DNA of 5,111 nucleotides from Candidatus Cloacimonadota bacterium (lineage in GTDB: Bacteria > Hydrothermota > E44-bin80), in the NCBI GenBank assembly GCA_004375785.1, contig SOKM01000332.1:1-5111 (forward strand), given 5' to 3'. The translations under genes and the position numbers were made by a program. This document shows positions 1-5,111 of this stretch, piece after piece. Numbering within the stretch: position 1 is the stretch's first letter; every line of letters begins with the position of its first letter. Below the pieces are notes generated by a model. That model had not been told where the DNA came from. It did no database searches and saw nothing but the letters and a program-made list of their open reading frames with translations.

Positions 1-1563
1 TACCTTATACTTGATTGAAGCGTAGAACTGCACACCACCTTCAGTATATCCCTGCCAGATTTCATATCTCTGGTCCATGATATTATCTACTTCAAATCTT
101 AATGCAAGGTTTTTGAGAATCTGATATTCAACACCACCATTTAATGAGAAGACATCTACTGTATCGGTATGCGTTTCAATTGAAAACGCACTGTTGAGAC
201 TCGTAAAAGGAACAACTCGAGGAATTCCCTTATAGGAAATTTCCGCATCAAATTCAGAAACAGGCTCGTATAATAGTTTTTCCCTTGGGCTATAACTTCC
301 CTTCAATTCTAAAATGAATTTTTCTATTACTGCATCGACTCCAGTCTCTATCATATCGCTTTCACAAGATAGTGTTGGGACATAACCTTGATTATGATCA
401 TAACGTAATGGAAAATCCTCGTATTTTATATGAGAATAAGCAATCCTAAATAAAACCTTTTGCCATCTTCCCTCCACTCCTCCCTCTATTTTTTCTTTCT
501 CACAAATCGAATAGTTAATATTATTAACAAGAGGATATCTCTGGTAGATAGAAATAAGTGTATTTATCTTTTGATCTTTCATATACATTATGTATGGATA
601 CAAATCCAAACCAGGAAAAACTGTCTTAATTGAAACAAGTGGGTCAGCTTTAAATGCATCCTCTGCAAGAAAAACTCTTATTCCAGGAGCAAGAACAATC
701 TTCCCATTGAAATTCTTCTGTAATATTATATCAATCATCGTATTTGTACTTGAGCTTTTCTCTCCGCTTCTCTCTGCACTTTTACTCGCTCCTTCACCAA
801 GAACACGAGCATTTATATCAGCAAAATCAAAGGTATTTCTATAACTCACTGAATATGAATATAGATTCTCTTCTACTGTTCTTGGTATCACAATAGGCAT
901 CCCAAAATACCGATCTAAAAAGACATTCATCGAATACTGACCAGAAATAAGTAAATCTACCTGAAGGTCAGGTTTTGCCAACAATTTTACTCCACCTTGA
1001 TGAGTAGTAAAAGTATCATAAGTAGAAATATTTTCCTTGAGAAGATTATCATAATTATAAAAGATATTTCCTGATACATAGGAGTTCTCTTTGTTCAGTA
1101 CGCCTTTAATTTTGAAGAAATCTTTATTTACTGAATGGTCTTCTGCCCAACCTTTTCTTCTGAAGTCGGTGAAGCGGAGCGAAAGAAGCCCCATTTTATT
1201 CCGTAATCCGCAATCAAGGAAAACCTTATCCGCCCACCAGTTTCCTGCTCCTGCATCTAAAAGAAGCCAGTGACTTGTGATAATTTCAGCCCCTCCTGTT
1301 CTCTTTTTATGTGATGGAAATCGAATTTCTGGAGAGAAGAGTCTTGAAAGGGGAAAGAGATTTCCCTGGCTTATATATGGATAAAAATCCTTTTTGGGAC
1401 TGAACTGCATCTTCCCAAGATATGTACCGTAAATAATAACCTCGGGAAGCTCCAGTCCCTCGTCTTTGTCCTCTGAACTCAGGATTACAGGGAATGTAAA
1501 AAGACTAAGGATTAATAGTTTTAAGCCTATCCTTTGCACGAATAGTAAGCGTTTTATCATCAT
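1..1563 (-). CDS. TonB-dependent-receptor-like outer-membrane beta-barrel, apparently without plug domain (3' end cut by window edge)
   Basis: The frame is open for 521 codons from the tandem ATGs at 1563/1560 to the left edge. The N-terminus is a Sec signal peptide: basic residues KR near residue 4, a hydrophobic core around residues 14-28 (LLILSLFTFPVIL), and probable cleavage near SS-ED at 30/31. Residues 37-46 (LELPEVIIYG) resemble the TonB-box/plug onset of TonB-dependent receptors. The rest shows alternating polar/hydrophobic beta strands rich in aromatic residues. Residues 485-521 match the usual receptor C-terminus: a VDNIMDQRYE segment like the family's 'NLFDKRYE', then a last strand FYASIKYKV. 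The stop is therefore probably only a few codons beyond the window, giving about 525 residues. Full TonB receptors are usually over 600 with a plug of roughly 130-160 residues, and I see no plug motifs. It likely sits in the outer membrane; any ligand is unknown. It overlaps the long TPR gene by 59 bp, implying co-expression. A GTG start at 1539 would also give a good signal peptide but has no Shine-Dalgarno. Export and barrel type are fairly sure; function is not. Confidence 0.92.
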   Translation of the reverse strand, partial: MMIKRLLFVQRIGLKLLILSLFTFPVILSSEDKDEGLELPEVIIYGTYLGKMQFSPKKDFYPYISQGNLFPLSRLFSPEIRFPSHKKRTGGAEIITSHWLLLDAGAGNWWADKVFLDCGLRNKMGLLSLRFTDFRRKGWAEDHSVNKDFFKIKGVLNKENSYVSGNIFYNYDNLLKENISTYDTFTTHQGGVKLLAKPDLQVDLLISGQYSMNVFLDRYFGMPIVIPRTVEENLYSYSVSYRNTFDFADINARVLGEGASKSAERSGEKSSSTNTMIDIILQKNFNGKIVLAPGIRVFLAEDAFKADPLVSIKTVFPGLDLYPYIMYMKDQKINTLISIYQRYPLVNNINYSICEKEKIEGGVEGRWQKVLFRIAYSHIKYEDFPLRYDHNQGYVPTLSCESDMIETGVDAVIEKFILELKGSYSPREKLLYEPVSEFDAEISYKGIPRVVPFTSLNSAFSIETHTDTVDVFSLNGGVEYQILKNLALRFEVDNIMDQRYEIWQGYTEGGVQFYASIKYKV

Positions 1564-4489
1564 TCCTTTCTATTACTTCCTTGTAAAGACTCAAAGCATC
1601 CTGCTTCTTCCCCATCTTCAGAGCAGTCTCTGCAGCCTCATATATAGCCTTTGTGGTAAAGGGAGAATTTGGAAGATTATATTTTATTTTCAGGAAGGTC
1701 TTGAGCGCTTCCTTATCATTTCCCTGCTTTTCAAGCACCTTGCCCTTCATAAAATATGCTTCAGGTATAATCTCACTTTCTCCTGTCTTTTCAGCCTGCT
1801 CATAAAGGGAAAGTGCCTGGCTTAACTTTCCATCATCTAACATTATATTCCCAAGACGAAGGAGTGCCTTTCCTTTCCATTTCCCCTCTGCAGCATCCCT
1901 TACCTCCTCAAAGGTTTCTATAGCCTTTTCTTTATAATTGAGTTTTAAGTAAACCTCGCCTTTTATAAAGACTATCTCAAAATCCTCGTCTGTTTTAGGT
2001 TCTTTAGTTTTCTCGAGGAACTCTAAACTTTCTGAATATTTCTTTGCTTCAAACAGAACCTTGCCGAGAAGGAGAACCGCTTTTGAAACCATCCTGCTTC
2101 GAGGAAACTCATCTATAATCTCCCTCAATTTTTTCTCTGCCCCATCATTCCTTTTAAGTGATTTAAGAGACCGCGCCTGATAGTAAAGTGCGAGTGGCTT
2201 CAGTTTTTCATGCTCAATCTTCCCGTATTCCTCTTCTGCCTCTTTAATCTTACCTGAATAGTAGAACATATCTGCCTTCAGCAGGGTTATTCTTTCGGAA
2301 AGATATGTTCCTTCAAATCGAGCAATGTATGTATCAGCAAACTCTGCCGCCCTCTTTACTCCATCCTTCCTCTGTATGCACTTCATAATACCGTTAATGG
2401 GTACGACTGCAGCAGTATCAGCGGGGAGTTTAAGCATTTCTACCATTTTCTGGTAATGTAGTCTTGCATTGTCAAAATCACCGATGTCAAAATAGTTGTC
2501 TCCAGAAAGTGAATAACTTCTACCAACATATTCACTTGAAGGATATAATTTCCTTAAAGATTCCATTGTATGGGAAGAGCCCTGGTAATCTGCAAGTTTT
2601 CTCAATGCCTCGCCCTTTTTGAAATATGCATTATCAGCCAGGTCTCCCATTGAAAAATCTTTGAGCATTTCTTCGTAGGTCTTGATAGCATCCCTGTATC
2701 GTTTAATCCTATAATAGGTATTTCCAAGTTTAAACAAACTTACCTCTCTCGTACCCTTCTCTTTGGTTGCCTTTTTATAATTGGAAATTGCCTCACTGAA
2801 TCTACCCGCATTATAGGCAGCATCTCCAAGTGTAAGATAGTCTTTTTTCTCACCCTCGACTCCTTTGACTTTTTTCAGGATGGCGTAAGCCTCCTTATCC
2901 CTCCCCAGTTTCGAAAGTGTCCATCCTTCGCCCATCAATGCAAGTTTTGCCTCTCGTGTTTCAGGAAAATTGGTTTTCACATTTCTGTATCGTGCAAGTG
3001 CATCCTTCCATCTCTTCAGTTTGTATGCACATTCAGCAAAGAGGAGCATTGCTTCCTTTCTGTCTTCTCCATCCTGATAGTTGGTTAAGTAGATATTAAA
3101 ATATTCCTCTGCTTTTTTGTAATCTTCTATTTTAAAGAGGGATGATGCAAGCCTATAGATTGCATCCTTCCTTACCCCGTTTTTCTCTTCTGTAAGAATT
3201 TGTTTGTATATTTCTATTGCTTCCTGGTATTGCTTCCTTTCAAAACGACTGTTTGCTTTAAGAAGCATTGCCTTCCATTTTCTATTTGTCCCTTCCAATA
3301 CATAAATAAGACTATCTGCCCTCTCTGTTTTCTTCGACTCATAAGCGATTCTTGCCAACTCATAAATTGCATCATTTCTATAACCACCCGCCTCTTTAAT
3401 CGAGGCAAGGTTTTGAAACTGCTCGACTGCCTCTTGTTTCTTTCCCTGTCTCTCAAGTATTATACCCGACCAGTAGAAAGACGGGTAATAGAGTTTACTT
3501 CTTCTCTCTACCATTCTGAAATATTGTAATGCTTTTTCGAATTTTCTCCGTTCGAGATATGTCCATCCAATATAATACAACGCAGGATTCTTATATTTTG
3601 AATCCGGGAATTTCTTAATTATCTGCTCAAATATCTCTATTGCTAAATCCCCCTTTCCCTTTTTCATATAAACCCTTCCCGTATAAAATAAAGATTTCTC
3701 GTAGAGTTTTCCTTTAGGATAGTTTTCTCTATAGTTATTCAAAACGGCTAATGAACTATCAAATGAGCCTTCTTCAAATGCTATCTCACCGATTGAGACG
3801 AAAGCATCCTCAACAAGCGAACTGTTTGGGAAACTGTCGATGAGAATCTTGAAAAATCTTACTGCTTCGTTAAATTTCTTTTCGTCTCTGTAACTGAACC
3901 CGAGTGAAAATAGGGAGTAATCATAGAACCTGCCTTTGGGGTATCTTTCTATACAAAGATTATAGTAATACCTCGCCTTCTCATACTCCTTCAAATTGTA
4001 ATAGGTTTCTCCAAGCCAGAACAGGGCATCCTCAGCTTTCTCGTTCTCAGGATAAATCTTTATGAAACGCTCGAAAGTCTCTTTTGCTTTTTCGTAATCC
4101 TTAAGTTTGAGGTAGAGCTCACCCATCCTTTCTTGCACAAATGGAGTAAATGAAGACAATGGGAAGAGATGTATAAATTTCTTAAACGAAGAGAGTGCAT
4201 CAGTATATTTTCCTTGAAGGAAAAGACAATCGTATGCAAAGTAGTATGCCTCAGGAACATCTGGTGAATCACTGTTTTTCTCGGCAAACTCGATAAATTC
4301 ATCGTAAGCAATCTCATAGAGCCCTTCATTCATAAGTTTCTTTGCAAGTGTAAAGTCGTCTTTATCTTCGGCAAGAGAGGGATTAGCGAAAAAGAGTAAC
4401 AATGTCAAAAAGAAAAAGTACATTAAGAAACATCTTTTATCTATAATAGTCTCTTCCGCTTTAATCCTTATCCTTCTTATGTAAAACAT
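1505..4489 (-). CDS. Exported long TPR-repeat protein (about 26 units), probable periplasmic scaffold
   Basis: A single open frame of 994 codons is almost entirely tetratricopeptide-like repeats. After a hydrophobic segment (residues 23-36) and a likely signal-peptidase site (PSLA before EDK, 40/41), about 26 helix-turn-helix units run from residue 46 to about 975. Most follow the pattern A-x-Y-x-x-G-x-x-Y-x-x-x-x-x-Y-x-x-A with a closing FP or YP and a spacing near 34-38 residues. Examples are ALFWLGETYYNLKEYEKA (155-172) and ALYYIGWTYLERRKFEKA (303-320). This style is typical of envelope TPR proteins such as BamD and CpoB/YbgF, but the chain is several times longer. There is no lipobox Cys, so it is probably soluble in the periplasm, or held by an uncleaved signal if the long N-terminus is real. 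No catalytic domain is visible. It lies between a small TPR gene and a barrel gene that it overlaps, which suggests it serves that barrel. The start is uncertain: ATG 4489 is the first possible (an in-frame TAA lies at 4493-4495) but has no Shine-Dalgarno; ATG 4423 gives a signal peptide without basic residues. Specific role unknown. Confidence 0.96.
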   Translation of the reverse strand: MFYIRRIRIKAEETIIDKRCFLMYFFFLTLLLFFANPSLAEDKDDFTLAKKLMNEGLYEIAYDEFIEFAEKNSDSPDVPEAYYFAYDCLFLQGKYTDALSSFKKFIHLFPLSSFTPFVQERMGELYLKLKDYEKAKETFERFIKIYPENEKAEDALFWLGETYYNLKEYEKARYYYNLCIERYPKGRFYDYSLFSLGFSYRDEKKFNEAVRFFKILIDSFPNSSLVEDAFVSIGEIAFEEGSFDSSLAVLNNYRENYPKGKLYEKSLFYTGRVYMKKGKGDLAIEIFEQIIKKFPDSKYKNPALYYIGWTYLERRKFEKALQYFRMVERRSKLYYPSFYWSGIILERQGKKQEAVEQFQNLASIKEAGGYRNDAIYELARIAYESKKTERADSLIYVLEGTNRKWKAMLLKANSRFERKQYQEAIEIYKQILTEEKNGVRKDAIYRLASSLFKIEDYKKAEEYFNIYLTNYQDGEDRKEAMLLFAECAYKLKRWKDALARYRNVKTNFPETREAKLALMGEGWTLSKLGRDKEAYAILKKVKGVEGEKKDYLTLGDAAYNAGRFSEAISNYKKATKEKGTREVSLFKLGNTYYRIKRYRDAIKTYEEMLKDFSMGDLADNAYFKKGEALRKLADYQGSSHTMESLRKLYPSSEYVGRSYSLSGDNYFDIGDFDNARLHYQKMVEMLKLPADTAAVVPINGIMKCIQRKDGVKRAAEFADTYIARFEGTYLSERITLLKADMFYYSGKIKEAEEEYGKIEHEKLKPLALYYQARSLKSLKRNDGAEKKLREIIDEFPRSRMVSKAVLLLGKVLFEAKKYSESLEFLEKTKEPKTDEDFEIVFIKGEVYLKLNYKEKAIETFEEVRDAAEGKWKGKALLRLGNIMLDDGKLSQALSLYEQAEKTGESEIIPEAYFMKGKVLEKQGNDKEALKTFLKIKYNLPNSPFTTKAIYEAAETALKMGKKQDALSLYKEVIERNDDKTLTIRAKDRLKTINP
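1564..1570 (-). promoter_or_regulatory. Shine-Dalgarno of the barrel gene, inside the long TPR gene
   Basis: The minus-strand sequence GAAAGGA directly abuts tandem ATGs at 1563 and 1560. It lies too close to serve 1563 well and is 3 nt from 1560, so 1560 may be the codon used. It sits within the coding sequence of the long TPR gene, so ribosomes finishing that gene pass over it. Confidence 0.55.
4370..4489 (-). other. Signal peptide of the long TPR protein, with uncertain start
   Basis: Residues 1-40 comprise a basic stretch (RRIRIK), a polar segment (AEETIIDKRC), a strongly hydrophobic core (FLMYFFFLTLLLFFA) and the cleavage-like NPSLA before EDK. Small residues at -3 (Ser) and -1 (Ala) fit signal peptidase I. 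The 20-residue n-region is longer than usual, so translation may begin nearer the core. Confidence 0.75.
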
Positions 4490-4669
4490 ATTTTATATTA
4501 ATAACATTTTATATCGAAAGGTGTTCCCAAATTTTTATGTTTTTTATTTCTCTCATTCTACAGATTTTCTTCATCTTCTATTTTTATCCCATACTGACTT
4601 TCAACAAATAACTACAAATAACGACTAATATACATCTAATAACAATTACTCGCGACTGGGAAGTCCCTT
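4490..4669. other. AT-rich spacer between the two TPR genes
   Basis: These 180 bp lie between co-directional genes. I see no RNA gene and no hairpin followed by a T tract, so read-through from the upstream promoter is plausible. The minus strand has several TATAAA-like words (4508-4513, 4492-4497) but none has a good -35 box 16-18 bp upstream, so a second promoter cannot be called. A phased direct repeat at 4604-4622 is listed separately. Confidence 0.5.
4604..4622. repeat. Direct repeat of ACAAATAAC, 10-bp period
   Basis: On the plus strand ACAAATAAC occurs at 4604-4612 and again at 4614-4622, separated by one base. A related pair, CTAATA at 4625-4630 and 4636-4641, follows with an 11-bp period, the second running into AATAAC. 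All four units therefore lie about one helical turn apart on the same face. This could be a protein-binding site or curved DNA, or chance in AT-rich sequence. Confidence 0.4.
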
Positions 4670-5005
4670 CTACACTCCCATCCCAAGTAGTTTATTCAGT
4701 GCCTCTATATTCTCTTTTGCCTCCTTATTTTCGGGTTCAAATTCCAGAACCTTATTAAATTCCGATATTGCCCTCAGAAGCCAGGCTTCTTCATCCGTCT
4801 TCTCTTCGTACAATTCCTTTTTATTAATATCCTCACGTGCTGCCCTCATACAGGCGAGCCCGAGATTGAAGTGTGCAGATGCATCCTGAGCATCCAATTT
4901 AATGACCTCCTCAAATGACTCTATTGCATCCTTCAGTTGACCATTCTCTAAATAATCTACACCTTGATTGAAGATTTCTTCCACTTTTTTATTCTCTTTT
5001 TCCAT
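4670..5005 (-). CDS. Small cytoplasmic TPR protein (111 aa)
   Basis: This short acidic/lysine-rich protein has two TPR units and a capping helix. TPR1 spans about residues 8-41 (NQGVDYLENGQLKDAIESFEEVIKLD). TPR2 runs from 42 to about 91: its first helix is ASAHFNLGLACMRAA and its second is AISEFNKVLEFEP. They are separated by an extra charged stretch of about 16 residues (57-73, KKELYEEKTDEE). Residues 93-107 (NKEAKENIEALNKLL) form a helix that would cap the repeat. There is no signal peptide or membrane segment, so it should act in the cytoplasm, presumably as a protein-binding adaptor; the partner is unknown. The ATG at 5005 is well supported by a Shine-Dalgarno at 5011-5018 and a consensus promoter just upstream, making it the first gene of the unit. 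It lies 180 bp ahead of the long TPR gene on the same strand. The TPR fold is confident; no specific function can be assigned. Confidence 0.9.
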   Translation of the reverse strand: MEKENKKVEEIFNQGVDYLENGQLKDAIESFEEVIKLDAQDASAHFNLGLACMRAAREDINKKELYEEKTDEEAWLLRAISEFNKVLEFEPENKEAKENIEALNKLLGMGV

Positions 5006-5010
5006 CCAAA

Positions 5011-5018
5011 TCTCCTTT
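5011..5018 (-). promoter_or_regulatory. Shine-Dalgarno of the small TPR gene
   Basis: The minus-strand sequence AAAGGAGA has its AGGAG core at 5012-5016, 6 nt before the ATG at 5005. This is near-ideal spacing and complementarity to the 16S 3' end, and it fixes the start codon. Confidence 0.9.
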
Positions 5019-5043
5019 CAACATCATAATATATGTTCTCAAT

Positions 5044-5072
5044 ATTATAAACGAAACAATGAATAATGTCAA
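5044..5072 (-). promoter_or_regulatory. Full-consensus sigma70-type promoter for the small TPR gene
   Basis: On the minus strand, -35 TTGACA (5067-5072) and -10 TATAAT (5044-5049) are separated by exactly 17 bp (5050-5066). All 12 consensus positions match. Transcription should start near 5037, giving a leader of about 32 nt that contains the Shine-Dalgarno. T-rich sequence directly upstream (5073-5090) could act as an UP element. The position ahead of a well-formed start codon supports it being real. Confidence 0.88.
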
Positions 5073-5111
5073 GAAAAAACAAAATTAACACAGAACTCAG
5101 GTTCGCAGGCT

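Noticed and set aside
590..844. 84-codon plus-strand open frame
   Set aside because: It lies antisense to the barrel gene, whose frame has signal-peptide, beta-strand and C-terminal family features. It has no Shine-Dalgarno-led start and low-complexity Ser/Leu composition.
1091..1273. 60-codon plus-strand open frame
   Set aside because: It is fully antisense to the barrel coding sequence and has no recognisable protein features.
1466..1825. 119-codon plus-strand open frame rich in Leu, Phe and Ile
   Set aside because: It is antisense to the end of the long TPR gene and the start of the barrel gene. Its hydrophobicity is the expected reverse complement of Lys/Glu-rich coding sequence.
3200..3529. 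Plus-strand (3200-3529) and overlapping minus-strand (3214-3456) open frames
   Set aside because: Both are alternative frames of the long TPR gene, whose own frame carries regular TPR motifs throughout this interval.
4060..4329. 89-codon minus-strand open frame
   Set aside because: It is a shifted frame within the long TPR gene. The TPR frame here shows clear repeats, so this is a shadow rather than a frameshift.
4654..4667. Small inverted repeat (GACT-GGGA-AGTC) just after the small TPR stop, considered as a terminator
   Set aside because: The stem is only 4 bp and no T tract follows on the minus strand, so it is not a convincing intrinsic terminator.
5093..5104. GAAC-CTGA-GTTC inverted repeat followed by a T-rich run on the minus strand, considered as the terminator of an upstream gene
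   Set aside because: The stem is 4 bp and does not extend cleanly, the T-rich run begins several bases later and is interrupted, and the upstream gene is outside the window. It cannot be decided.

Overview
This window reads as part of one minus-strand transcription unit from a Gram-negative (two-membrane) bacterium. Three protein-coding genes run right to left: a small cytoplasmic-looking TPR protein (4670-5005), a very long exported TPR protein of up to 994 residues (1505-4489), and a TonB-dependent-receptor-like outer-membrane beta-barrel. The barrel begins at 1563 inside the tail of the long TPR gene and runs off the left edge of the window. The barrel frame has no stop inside the window, but hand translation shows it open from 1563 to 1.

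Organism: the DNA is AT-rich. Coding strands are purine-rich, Arg is often AGA/AGG and Ile often ATA, and the proteins are rich in Lys and Glu. An outer-membrane barrel implies a diderm. Together this fits a poorly sampled diderm lineage (WOR-3, Cloacimonadota or Aquificota-like), perhaps thermophilic. This is inference only, because no marker gene is present.

Layout: 5006-5111 is a leader region holding a full-consensus sigma70-type promoter (TTGACA, 17-bp spacer, TATAAT on the minus strand) and a strong Shine-Dalgarno for the small TPR gene. 4490-4669 is an AT-rich spacer with a helically phased direct repeat and no convincing terminator. 1505-1563 is a 59-bp gene overlap that suggests translational coupling of the long TPR protein and the barrel.

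Function: the long TPR protein has an N-terminal export signal and about 26 TPR-like units, a periplasmic scaffold in the style of BamD/CpoB repeats but far longer. The barrel has a signal peptide, a short TonB-box/plug-onset-like motif (LPEVIIYG) and a C-terminus typical of TonB-dependent receptors, yet it seems too short to hold a plug domain. The two probably form an uncharacterised envelope module: an outer-membrane barrel plus a long periplasmic adaptor. This pairing is the most interesting feature of the window.
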